Source of the DNA: Patescibacteria group bacterium
Lineage (GTDB): Bacteria > Patescibacteriota > Minisyncoccia > Phycocordibacterales > UBA2100
DNA length: 12,667 nucleotides
Reading direction: 5' to 3'
Assembly: GCA_015491135.1 (NCBI GenBank)
Contig: WFWK01000061.1
Span: 1-12,667 of the forward strand
Part shown: positions 5,728-12,667 of the stretch, piece by piece
Layout of the letters: the number at the start of each line of letters is the position of its first letter
Numbering within the stretch: the stretch's first letter is position 1
Notes under the pieces: generated by a model
Database searches by the model: none
What the model saw: only the letters and a program-made list of their open reading frames with translations
Told to the model about the DNA's origin: nothing
Made by a program: the position numbers and the translations under genes

Positions 5728-8328
5728 ATGTGGTGTCTAAGGAAGCCCGAGGCGATAGCAAAAGCTTTCTCCTCTAATTTGCAAACCGGTCTCTCCTTCG
5801 GACAGGTAGCCGAGTTAAAAAACAAATTTGGAAAAAATGAAATCCCTCATAAAGGGCGCAATATATTTGTTGAGTTTTTAAAACAATTTAAAAACCCTTT
5901 GGCGATGGTGCTTCTTTTTGCCGGTTTTGCAACACTTTTTTTGAAAGAGTTTGAAAATGCCCTGGTTATATTTACCGCTTTGTTTTTAAATGTGTTTATA
6001 TCTTGGTTTCAACAAGAAAAAGCGGTTGAAATTTTTTCAAAATTGAAAAAAGCCCAGAAACAAAAGGTGATAGTTAAAAGAGAGGGTAAATATCATGAAA
6101 TTTTGGCAGAAGAGCTTGTCTGCGGAGATATAGTTTCACTCTCAAGCGGAATGCACACCCCGGCTGATATTCGTCTGATTTCCTCTAGAGATATGCTGGT
6201 TAACGAGTCGGCTTTAACCGGTGAGTGGTTGGCAACTGAGAAAGATGCCAACTTCATCTGCAAAGATAATGCAAGTTATCAAGTAGTTGAACAAAAAAAT
6301 ATGCTCTTTAAAGGAACGGTAATTGTCGCAGGAGAAGGGGAAGGTATAGTGGTCGCGGTCGGAAAAGATACCCACATCGGCAAATTGGCTACTGAAACAG
6401 AGAACTTTAAAACTGAGAAAACTCCTTTTGAAAAAGAAATTGCCCACATTGCGCATGTTATATCTTTTGCCATTTTCTTTATTTTGCTTTTAACAATCAT
6501 ATTGGGAGTTGCAAAAGGGGAGTCTTTATTTGAGATGGTTTTGACCGCCATAGCATTAGGGGTGGCATCTGTTCCGGAGGGACTGCCGGCTATTTCCGTT
6601 GCTATCTTGGCAATAGGAGCGCAGAGGCTTTTGAAAAAGGGAGGGTTGCTGAAGAACTTATCATCTTCTGAGACCCTGGGATCCGTTAGCGTGATTTTAA
6701 CCGACAAAACAGGAACGTTAACCGAAGGGGTTATGCAGGTTGGCGGAGTGGTTACAGCCAAAGGTTTTTCAGAGGTTAATGAAATAGAGAAAATACAAAA
6801 CCCTCTTTTTTATGCATTTGAAGCATCAGATGCAAAAGAAGTATACAAAAACGGCAAAAAACAAATCTCCGGCAGACCGATTGAAAAAGCAATAGTAGAG
6901 AAAGCGACATCTTTGGGGTTTGAAAATGAATTTGAAAGAATTGATTTTTCAAGATTTTCAGCTGACAGAAGATACGCCATTTCATTAAACAAAACCGCAA
7001 AAGGAAATATTTTGATTTTATCAGGTTCGCCCGAGCATATTTTGGATTTGTCTACACACTACGGTGATATAAACAGAAAAGAAAAATTGACAGAAGGTGT
7101 AAGAAAATGTTTTAAAGAACAACAAGAGAGTTTTTCTCAAAAGGGAGCAAGACTTATTGGAGTAGGTTTTGCAGAAACCGAGCTTTCAAAGATAGATGAA
7201 AAGACGAAAAGAGGCGAGATTGAAAGAGTTGTTTTTGTCGGTTTTATAGCTTTGTCAGATAAGGTAAGAGCAGATGTTCCGCAAGCTCTTAAAGAAGCAA
7301 AGAGTTTTGGTGTGAGGGTTATAATGCTTACAGGTGATCACAAAGAAACTGCTCGTTTTGTGGCGTATACCGTGGGGATTTTAAAAAGAGAAAATGAAAG
7401 AATCTACACCGGAGCCGATATTGAGAAAATGACAGACAAAGAGCTTATTCAAATTCTAAACACAACCTCAGTTTTTGCGCGAGTTTTACCGAAAGATAAA
7501 ATGAAAATCGCAAGACTTCTTAAATCGCAAGGAGAGATTGTTGCAATGACAGGAGACGGAATAAACGATGCACCCGCTCTGAAAGCTGCGGATATCGGAA
7601 TTGCCGTGGGCTCCGGGACAGATACGGCAAAATCGGCCTCCGATCTTATTCTTCTTAAAGACAGCTTTTCCATAATAGTAGAAGGAATAAAAGAAGGCAG
7701 AAGAATAAGAGATAACGTGCGGAAAACAACCGCCTATCTTCTCTCCGGAAGTTTTCTTGAAGTGTTTGCTATTTTAGGCGCTCTTTTGGTATCTTTGCCG
7801 ATCCCTCTTCTGCCCGCGCAACTTATTTGGCACAATATTATAAGTGGAGGGTTGACCTCTTTTGCTTTTGCATTTGAAAAAAGAGAAGGTAAAAAAACGG
7901 ATAAAAACAGCAAAATTTTAACACCAGAGATATTAAAACTTATTGTTTCGGTTTCTTTAATAAGCGGTGTGTTGCTTTTTACACTGTATTTAATTTCTGT
8001 TTTTGTTTTACAAAAACCAATAGCCGAAGCAAGATCTTTAATATTTGCCACTCTTACAACCTTTACAATAATCTCCGCGTTCTCATTCAGAAAACTTAAC
8101 AATCCTGTTTTCAAAATTTCATTGTTTGGAAACAAATATCTGCTACTTGGGGTTTTTTCGGGACTGTTTATTTTATACCTTGTTTTTGTCTCCGACTCCC
8201 TCTCAGCGCTTTTGTCATTGACAGATTTTCCGGCCGATGACATTTTTCTGACTCTTGCATTTACATTAATCAACATACTGTCTATTGAGGCGCTTAAATG
8301 GTTGTTTTTGCGCAAGAGTCGGGTTTGA
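5728..8328 (+). CDS. Cation-transporting P-type ATPase (P2, Ca2+-ATPase-like)
   Basis: This is an 866-residue membrane pump that uses ATP through a phospho-aspartate cycle. Domains in order: N-terminal cytoplasmic part with GLSFGQVAELKNKFGKNEIP (21-40), membrane segments around 57-95, the actuator domain with TGE (164-166; the usual TGES serine is W167), membrane helix 4 with PEGLP (283-287), the phosphorylation motif DKTGT (D326), the nucleotide domain with SGRPIEKA and SGSPEHIL, LTGDHKE (534-540), the hinge TGDGINDAP (608-616), and a C-terminal membrane block from about 668. PEGLP and the overall order place it near Ca2+ and Na+/K+ pumps. However, positions equivalent to SERCA N768 and D800 read S675 and G707, so the ion carried is uncertain. 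It has its own promoter, and serS starts 30 bases after its stop. Confidence 0.93.
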   Translation: MWCLRKPEAIAKAFSSNLQTGLSFGQVAELKNKFGKNEIPHKGRNIFVEFLKQFKNPLAMVLLFAGFATLFLKEFENALVIFTALFLNVFISWFQQEKAVEIFSKLKKAQKQKVIVKREGKYHEILAEELVCGDIVSLSSGMHTPADIRLISSRDMLVNESALTGEWLATEKDANFICKDNASYQVVEQKNMLFKGTVIVAGEGEGIVVAVGKDTHIGKLATETENFKTEKTPFEKEIAHIAHVISFAIFFILLLTIILGVAKGESLFEMVLTAIALGVASVPEGLPAISVAILAIGAQRLLKKGGLLKNLSSSETLGSVSVILTDKTGTLTEGVMQVGGVVTAKGFSEVNEIEKIQNPLFYAFEASDAKEVYKNGKKQISGRPIEKAIVEKATSLGFENEFERIDFSRFSADRRYAISLNKTAKGNILILSGSPEHILDLSTHYGDINRKEKLTEGVRKCFKEQQESFSQKGARLIGVGFAETELSKIDEKTKRGEIERVVFVGFIALSDKVRADVPQALKEAKSFGVRVIMLTGDHKETARFVAYTVGILKRENERIYTGADIEKMTDKELIQILNTTSVFARVLPKDKMKIARLLKSQGEIVAMTGDGINDAPALKAADIGIAVGSGTDTAKSASDLILLKDSFSIIVEGIKEGRRIRDNVRKTTAYLLSGSFLEVFAILGALLVSLPIPLLPAQLIWHNIISGGLTSFAFAFEKREGKKTDKNSKILTPEILKLIVSVSLISGVLLFTLYLISVFVLQKPIAEARSLIFATLTTFTIISAFSFRKLNNPVFKISLFGNKYLLLGVFSGLFILYLVFVSDSLSALLSLTDFPADDIFLTLAFTLINILSIEALKWLFLRKSRV

Positions 8329-8351
8329 TTTTTTAAAAAATCGGGTATGAT
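8319..8351. repeat. Direct repeat flanking a 16-base palindrome at the serS promoter
   Basis: TCGGGTTTGAT (8319-8329) recurs as TCGGGTATGAT (8341-8351), 10 of 11 identical with a 22-base period. Between and partly inside them is the perfect palindrome GATTTTTTAAAAAATC (8327-8342). The second copy contains the serS -10 box. The first copy overlaps the end of the ATPase gene, including its TGA. Confidence 0.6.
8346..8351 (+). promoter_or_regulatory. serS operon promoter -10 box
   Basis: TATGAT lies exactly six bases before the serS ATG. TTGATT (8325-8330) could be the -35 with a short 15-base spacer. The spacing predicts a leaderless serS mRNA. Confidence 0.55.
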
Positions 8352-8357
8352 ACATTT

Positions 8358-9665
8358 ATGCTTGATATAAAATTCATAAAAGAGAACAAGGATATAGTTT
8401 CTTTGGCTATTAAAAACAAAAAAGGCGACCCTGTTGATTTAGATGAACTGCTTGATTTGTATGAGAGAAGAAATTCTCTCATTAAAAAAAGAGATGAAAT
8501 AAACAAGCTTAAAAATGAAGTGGCAAAACAAAGGGATATAGAAAAAGGAAAACAACTAAAGCAAGAGGGGCAGAAAATAGAAGATGAACTTGCGGAAATT
8601 ACGAAAAAGTTTATTAAATTGATGTCTCTTATTCCAAATATTCCTTCCGTTGACACTCCTGTTGGAGAAGACGAAAACGACAATGTAGTATTGCGAACTT
8701 GGGGAGAAAAGCCAAACTTTTCATTCAAACCAAAACCTCATTGGGAATTGGGAGAGGAGCTTTGGACAATTGATAAAAAAAGAGCGGCCAAAATTGCCGG
8801 TTCAAGATTTACTTATCTTTTAGGTGATGTAGCGCTTTTACAATTTGCTCTTATTCAGTTTGTGATATCAACTTTGACCGATCAAGTACTTCTGGAGGAG
8901 ATAGCAAAAGAAGCAAATGTAAACGTTAAAATTACTCCGTTTATTCCGAATGTTCCGCCGGCCATGGTAAAACCTGAAATACTAAACGCCATGGGGAGGC
9001 TTGACCCACCGGAGGATAAATACTACCTTGAAAAAGATAATCTTTATCTGGTTGGCTCTGCCGAGCATTCAATCGGTTCAATGTTTGCCGATGAGATACT
9101 AAATGAAAAAGATTTGCCACTGAGGTTTATAGGTTATTCTCCGGCTTTCAGACGCGAGGCTGGCTCTTATGGAAAAGATACCAAAGGAATTCTGAGAATG
9201 CACCAGTTTGACAAATTGGAAATGGAAACATTTGTTGTGCCCGGCCAAGGTTTTGCCGAGCAAGACTTTTTGGTGGCAATTCAGGAGTACTTTATGCAAC
9301 AGTTAGGTTTGCCGTATCAGGTTGTATCGGTTTGCACCGGCGATATGGGATTTCCGGATCAAAGACAGATAGATATAGAGACTTGGATGCCCGGTCAGAA
9401 CACTTACAGAGAAACACACAGTGCCGATTTTGTAGGCTCATTTCAACCTCGTCGTCTGAATACTCGTGTGCGAAAAGCAGATGGGAAAACCGAATTTTTG
9501 CACATGAACGATGCTACAGCAATAGCAATAGGAAGGGTAATTATAGCGATTATGGAGAATTACCAAAACGAGGATGGAACAATAAATGTTCCGGAAGTGT
9601 TGCAACCTTTGATGGGTGGCAGAAAAACCATTCTTCCAACAAAGCAAGCATATGCCTCAGCGTAG
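8358..9665 (+). CDS. serS: Serine--tRNA ligase (SerRS)
   Basis: SerRS charges tRNA-Ser (and tRNA-Sec where present) with serine using ATP. The 435-residue product has normal length. Its N-terminal arm is a long charged antiparallel coiled coil (about 27-92) that grips the long variable arm of tRNA-Ser. The class II catalytic core follows: GSAEH (233-237; often a TAE motif), motif 2 FRREAGSYGKDTKGI (264-278) continuing to MHQFDKLE, the RETHSADFVGSFQPRRLN segment (351-368) and motif 3 NDATAIAIGR (384-393). The ATG follows a -10 box by six bases. It is the first gene of a tight operon: the downstream ftsQ-like gene starts inside its last 14 bases. Confidence 0.96.
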   Translation: MLDIKFIKENKDIVSLAIKNKKGDPVDLDELLDLYERRNSLIKKRDEINKLKNEVAKQRDIEKGKQLKQEGQKIEDELAEITKKFIKLMSLIPNIPSVDTPVGEDENDNVVLRTWGEKPNFSFKPKPHWELGEELWTIDKKRAAKIAGSRFTYLLGDVALLQFALIQFVISTLTDQVLLEEIAKEANVNVKITPFIPNVPPAMVKPEILNAMGRLDPPEDKYYLEKDNLYLVGSAEHSIGSMFADEILNEKDLPLRFIGYSPAFRREAGSYGKDTKGILRMHQFDKLEMETFVVPGQGFAEQDFLVAIQEYFMQQLGLPYQVVSVCTGDMGFPDQRQIDIETWMPGQNTYRETHSADFVGSFQPRRLNTRVRKADGKTEFLHMNDATAIAIGRVIIAIMENYQNEDGTINVPEVLQPLMGGRKTILPTKQAYASA

Positions 9666-10473
9666 AAAACCTAAAAACAGACAGACAAAAAGAGTGCCTT
9701 TAGCTGTAAGAAAACGTCAACAGATGTATGGAAACATTGGTCTTTTTGTAGGTTTTTTATTTTTGTCTCTAGCGTTATTTGCTCAAATTATGCATATCAA
9801 AAGCCTCTCCGTATTACAAACGCACATAGTCGGAATATCTGAAAAAGAAAAAATAGAGCAAACAAGATATGAAGTTTATAAAGTTTTAAACGACAGCAAA
9901 TTCCATATAATCCCACCGAACAACAGACTGTTTTTAAGTGCAGACAAATTATCATCTGCCGTTTTATCTCTCCCATGGGTTGAAAAAGTGGAAGCAAAAA
10001 TTTCATATAAAAAACCTATCTTGACTGTAAAAGTTATTCCGAAAAAACCGGTTGCGCAACTTTGTCTGTCTGATAAGGCGGACAAGTGCATTATGATTGA
10101 CAAAAACGGTACCCTCTTTGATTATGCTTTAAAAAGTTATGATCTACCGGTTTACAAAATGGAATCAGTTAACAGCATTTATTTAGGAAGCAAAATTGAT
10201 AATTTTGCAAATTTGCAAAAATTTGTTGATGAGATGAACATTAAATCTCACTATATTCTTCTTAGAGATAAAGGAGACGCTCTTGTTTACACCCCTAAAT
10301 TTTATATAAAGATTCTACCGAGCAAAAATGCGCAAGCTCAGCTGGCAAAATTGAATTCATCTCTTCTAGAGCTTGATGAGGATAATTTGGAGTACTTGGA
10401 TTTAAGGTTCAAAAACAGAATTTACTATAAAGAAAAAGAAACCGATTCCCAAAAACAAGAAAATGAAGATTAA
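9652..10473 (+). CDS. ftsQ: FtsQ/DivIB-like cell-division protein with POTRA domain
   Basis: This 273-residue bitopic membrane protein has a short basic cytoplasmic tail (RRKPKNRQTKR), one hydrophobic membrane helix (about 27-46) and an extracellular region. It contains a POTRA-like segment with LSADKLSSAVLSLPWVEKVE (95-114), the KKPILTVKVIPKKPVAQL strand (120-137), and the beta domain with CIMIDKNGTLFDY (146-158), ending LDLRFKNRIYYK. FtsQ/DivIB bridges FtsL/FtsB and the septal synthase in the divisome. I chose the ATG at 9652 over an in-frame GTG at 9616 because the basic tail starts there and neither has a Shine-Dalgarno sequence. It overlaps serS by 14 bases and dus by 11, implying coupled translation. 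Symbol by domain order; sequence identity in this family is low. Confidence 0.82.
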   Translation: MPQRRKPKNRQTKRVPLAVRKRQQMYGNIGLFVGFLFLSLALFAQIMHIKSLSVLQTHIVGISEKEKIEQTRYEVYKVLNDSKFHIIPPNNRLFLSADKLSSAVLSLPWVEKVEAKISYKKPILTVKVIPKKPVAQLCLSDKADKCIMIDKNGTLFDYALKSYDLPVYKMESVNSIYLGSKIDNFANLQKFVDEMNIKSHYILLRDKGDALVYTPKFYIKILPSKNAQAQLAKLNSSLLELDEDNLEYLDLRFKNRIYYKEKETDSQKQENED

Positions 10474-11488
10474 TTTTTTACATAATTTTTTCCCTTTTAC
10501 GCAAAAAAAGAAAAAACAAAAAGATCTTTGGGATATTAAATTTGTTATGGCTCCCATGGAAGATGTTACAGATGTAGCTTTTCGTGAGGCATTTGCGAAA
10601 TTTTCTGTGCCGGGTGAAGATTTTATATTTTTTACCGAATTTACTTCCGCAGATGGACTTCTGAAGGCAAACAAAGAAGGCTACAGGAAAGTTTCATCAA
10701 GACTTCTTTTTAGTTCATCTCAAAAACCTGTTGTTGCGCAAATTTTTTCCGCTTCGCCTGAGAATATATACAAAGCAATTAAAAAAGAAATTATCCCCAG
10801 AGGCTTTGATGGAGTTGATATAAATATGGGCTGTCCGGATAAAACCATAATAAAACAAAAAACCGGAGCATATTTAATGCAAGTGCCCGAGATTGCAAAA
10901 GAAATGATACTGAAAGCCAAAGAGGCATCGGGAGGTAAGTTGCCAATTTCTGTAAAGACAAGAGTAGGCTTTAATGATGTTGACATGAATTGGATAAGAG
11001 AGATTTTATCGGTAAAACCTGGCGCGCTTACAGTGCACTTGAGAAGTAAAAAAGAGCTTTCATTAGTTGACGCTCATTGGGATTTAATGCCTGAGATTTT
11101 AAAAATAAGAGATGAGATTTCACCTAATACAAAAATAGTTGGAAACGGAGACATAAAAAGCCTAAAGGAAGCGCGCGAAAAATTGCAAAAATACAACTGT
11201 GACGGAGTAATGATAGGTAGAGGACTTTTTGGAAACCCGTCTTTTTTCAAATACGAGACAGATCAAAGAGAACCCGAAGAGAAAATAAAACAACTGATTT
11301 TCCATCTGGAAAAGTTTGGTGAACTTTTGGAAAAAGAAAACCTGAAACCGTATCACGTAATGAAAAAACATTTTAAAGCTTATATAAACGGTTTTTCGGG
11401 GGCAAAAAATTTACGTGAAAAACTGATGCAAACAACAACCGCGTATGAGGCGATAGATATTTTAAAAGAAAAACTGAATAAATTATAA
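10463..11488 (+). CDS. dus: tRNA-dihydrouridine synthase
   Basis: Dus is an FMN enzyme that reduces uridine to dihydrouridine in the tRNA D-loop with NAD(P)H. The 341-residue protein has a TIM-barrel start VMAPMEDVTDVAFRE (28-42), the catalytic loop NMGCPDK with C124, KTRVGF (165-170), VHLRSKKELS with H192 (191-200), the FMN-phosphate segments VGNGDI and GVMIGRGLFGNP, and a C-terminal helical domain (KPYHVMKKHFKAYINGFSGAKNLREKLM region) that binds tRNA. The usual HARTR-type motif reads HLRSK here. Subfamily (A, B or C) is not clear. The ATG overlaps the end of the ftsQ-like gene by 11 bases. A lysine-rich stretch (14-20) precedes the barrel. Confidence 0.93.
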   Translation: MKINFLHNFFPFTQKKKKQKDLWDIKFVMAPMEDVTDVAFREAFAKFSVPGEDFIFFTEFTSADGLLKANKEGYRKVSSRLLFSSSQKPVVAQIFSASPENIYKAIKKEIIPRGFDGVDINMGCPDKTIIKQKTGAYLMQVPEIAKEMILKAKEASGGKLPISVKTRVGFNDVDMNWIREILSVKPGALTVHLRSKKELSLVDAHWDLMPEILKIRDEISPNTKIVGNGDIKSLKEAREKLQKYNCDGVMIGRGLFGNPSFFKYETDQREPEEKIKQLIFHLEKFGELLEKENLKPYHVMKKHFKAYINGFSGAKNLREKLMQTTTAYEAIDILKEKLNKL

Positions 11489-11503
11489 AATTTCTCAAAC
11501 CTC

Positions 11504-11512
11504 TGTTATAAT
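11504..11512 (+). promoter_or_regulatory. Extended -10 promoter of dnaX
   Basis: TGTTATAAT is a perfect extended -10, with exactly six bases to the dnaX ATG at 11519. It lies in the 30-base gap after dus, so dnaX can be transcribed apart from the serS operon and as a leaderless mRNA. Confidence 0.75.
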
Positions 11513-11518
11513 TTTGCC

Positions 11519-12520
11519 ATGCAAACACTTTACAGGAAATACAGACCTCAAAGTTTTGACGAGGTTATAGGGCAGGAGCATGTCATATCTGTTTTAAAAA
11601 ACGATATTAAAAATAAAACCCACTCTCACAGTTATATTTTCTCCGGAACTCGCGGGGTTGGAAAAACAACCATAGCAAGAATTTTGGCAAAAGAACTTAA
11701 AGTTACAGATAAAGATTTGCACGAGATAGACGCAGCGAGTAACACCGGAGTAGATGATATAAGAGAGATAAAAGAATCAGCTTATGCTCTGCCTTTTGAA
11801 TCACCTTATAAAGTGTATCTGCTTGATGAAGCTCACATGCTCTCAAAATCAGCTTTTAACGCTTTGCTTAAAATTTTGGAGGAGCCACCTTCTCATGTAA
11901 TTTTTATGCTCGCAACGACAGAGCCCGAGAAAATTCCTCAGACCATAATGTCGCGCTGTCAGCATTTTTCTTTAAAAGAACCGAGTATCAGCCAGATTAA
12001 AGAATATATTCAAGATATTGTTAAAAAAGAAGGCAAAGAGATTGACTCTTATGCGGTATCAACAATCGCCACAATGGCGGAAGGCTCTTTCAGAGATTCG
12101 CTCTCTCTACTGCAAAGAGTTATAAATTTGTCTGATAAGCTAACCTCTGAGTTGGTCTCGGAGATTTTGGGAACTCCACCTGCCGAGAATTTGAAAAACT
12201 TTCTGTTGGCACTTGAAGGTAGAGACACAAACCAAGCTTTAAACATAATCTCAGAGATGCAAAAGCAAGGTTATGATTTGGCATTTTTCCTTGATATTTT
12301 GATAAATCGTTTGCGAACTCTGCTCCTTTTTAAGGTTGGCTCAAGCTCTGGCATGCAATCACTTGATGAACAAGAAAAAGAACAGCTGAAAAAGCTTAAA
12401 ATTGAAAAAACCGAGCTCATCTCTTTTTTGCAAACTTTCCTTGAGCTGAAAAACAAAATAAAGAATTCAGCCTTTAAACAGCTCCATTTTGAGTTGGCTT
12501 TGATAGATTTGCTTTCCTGA
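11519..12520 (+). CDS. dnaX: DNA polymerase III clamp-loader subunit DnaX (short, gamma-like)
   Basis: DnaX is the ATPase core of the clamp loader that places the beta clamp on primed DNA. Recognisable features are LYRKYRPQSFDEVIGQEHV (4-22), Walker A GTRGVGKT (43-50), EIDAASNTGVDDIREI (69-84), Walker B LLDEAH (101-106), sensor 1 LATTEPEKIPQTI (131-143), the SRC arginine-finger motif (145-147) and a GSFRDSLSLLQR sensor-2 helix (189-200), then a helical collar domain. Two things are unusual. The four-cysteine zinc module normally between Walker A and EIDAAS is absent: only about ten residues (ELKVTDKDLH) fill the gap, and C147 is the only cysteine. At 333 residues it also lacks the C-terminal tau domains that bind DnaB and polymerase alpha in E. 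coli. The ATG follows an extended -10 by six bases. Confidence 0.93.
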   Translation: MQTLYRKYRPQSFDEVIGQEHVISVLKNDIKNKTHSHSYIFSGTRGVGKTTIARILAKELKVTDKDLHEIDAASNTGVDDIREIKESAYALPFESPYKVYLLDEAHMLSKSAFNALLKILEEPPSHVIFMLATTEPEKIPQTIMSRCQHFSLKEPSISQIKEYIQDIVKKEGKEIDSYAVSTIATMAEGSFRDSLSLLQRVINLSDKLTSELVSEILGTPPAENLKNFLLALEGRDTNQALNIISEMQKQGYDLAFFLDILINRLRTLLLFKVGSSSGMQSLDEQEKEQLKKLKIEKTELISFLQTFLELKNKIKNSAFKQLHFELALIDLLS

Positions 12521-12531
12521 AATTGATGGTA

Positions 12532-12559
12532 TTGCAAATTTAAATATATGTACTATAGT
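12532..12559 (+). promoter_or_regulatory. Candidate promoter of the Lys/Thr-rich gene
   Basis: TTGCAA (12532-12537) and TATAGT (12554-12559) are 16 bases apart. The predicted start near 12566 places the 12568-12580 hairpin at the very 5' end of the mRNA, with a leader of about 26 bases. Confidence 0.45.
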
Positions 12560-12567
12560 TAGCAAAA

Positions 12568-12585
12568 GCCACAAAGTGGCCTTTT
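12568..12585 (+). terminator. Short hairpin with T-run between dnaX and the next gene
   Basis: GCCAC and GTGGC pair perfectly around AAA, followed by CTTTT. It could be a weak intrinsic terminator for dnaX or a 5' stem-loop in the leader of the next gene. The stem is only five pairs and the T-run four bases, so termination is uncertain. Confidence 0.4.
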
Positions 12586-12591
12586 AAACTT

Positions 12592-12667
12592 ATGGCAACA
12601 AAAACAAAAAAAACAACAAAAGAAAAAGGAACAAAAAAGCGCTCTTCAAAAGCGACTAAGAAGACTA
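12592..12667 (+). CDS. Start of a Lys/Thr-rich protein (cut by window end)
   Basis: From the ATG at 12592 the frame stays open for 25 codons to the window edge and encodes a strongly basic, low-complexity start (MATKTKKTTKEKGTKK, then RSSKATKKT). Such tails occur on several nucleic-acid-binding proteins, for example histone-like proteins and some sigma factors or ribosomal proteins, but the fold that would identify it lies outside the window. A promoter candidate and a hairpin lie upstream; no Shine-Dalgarno sequence is seen. I give no functional name. Confidence 0.6.
   Translation, partial: MATKTKKTTKEKGTKKRSSKATKKT

Noticed and set aside
6279..6761. Minus-strand open frame (160 codons) opposite the ATPase core
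   Set aside because: It covers the antisense of conserved pump motifs and shows no family features or initiation signals.
7734..8315. Long minus-strand open frame (193 codons) opposite the ATPase gene
   Set aside because: It lies fully inside a gene with clear P-type ATPase motifs, has no recognisable domain, and is the expected shadow of the coding strand.
9332..9703. Plus-strand open frame overlapping the end of serS and the start of ftsQ
   Set aside because: It runs out of frame across two well-supported proteins and has no family features.
1..12667. Alternative genetic code with TGA as glycine
   Set aside because: The ATPase and dnaX genes both end in TGA at family-appropriate points and no in-frame TGA is needed to complete any gene.
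1..12667. Mobile elements, CRISPR arrays, tRNA or rRNA genes, toxin-antitoxin or defence systems
   Set aside because: I saw no transposase, spaced-repeat array, tRNA-like fold or defence-gene motif; all substantial coding sequence is explained by core genes.

Overview
This is a compact, AT-rich bacterial chromosome segment of core housekeeping genes. Coding density is high, with genes on both strands and several overlaps. The style suggests a Candidate Phyla Radiation (Patescibacteria) type genome: short versions of universal proteins, a divergent FtsA/PilM-like actin-fold protein, an FtsQ-like POTRA protein, almost no Shine-Dalgarno sequences, and several start codons directly downstream of a -10 box. 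This placement is inferred from gene style only, and the class cannot be resolved here. TGA is used as a stop (ATPase, dnaX), so the code is standard and not the SR1/Gracilibacteria code.

Layout. (1) 2-1537 (+): the 3' part of a class B penicillin-binding protein (PBP2 type), overlapping tail to tail with recR. (2) 1527-3533 (-): a dnaB-recR transcription unit (replicative helicase and recombination mediator). (3) 3534-3664: a divergent control region with two inverted repeats. (4) 3665-4840 (+): the actin-fold ATPase-like protein. (5) 4884-5327 (-) yqeY and 5418-5603 (-) a small zinc-ribbon protein, separated by a clear intrinsic terminator. (6) 5604-5727: a second divergent control region with a consensus DnaA box. 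(7) 5728-8328 (+): a large P-type cation ATPase. (8) 8358-11488 (+): an overlapping operon serS-ftsQ-dus. (9) 11519-12520 (+): a minimal dnaX. (10) 12592-end (+): the start of a Lys/Thr-rich protein.

Genes by role. Cell wall and division: PBP2, FtsQ-like and possibly the actin-fold protein. Replication and repair: DnaB, DnaX and RecR. Translation and tRNA: SerRS, Dus and possibly YqeY. Ion transport: the ATPase. I see no mobile element, CRISPR array, tRNA or rRNA, and no new multi-gene system. The most notable points are a recurring -10 box to ATG spacing of 6-7 nt that predicts leaderless mRNAs, a DnaX without the usual four-cysteine zinc module or tau domains, altered ion-site residues in the P-type ATPase, and patterned repeats in the control regions.
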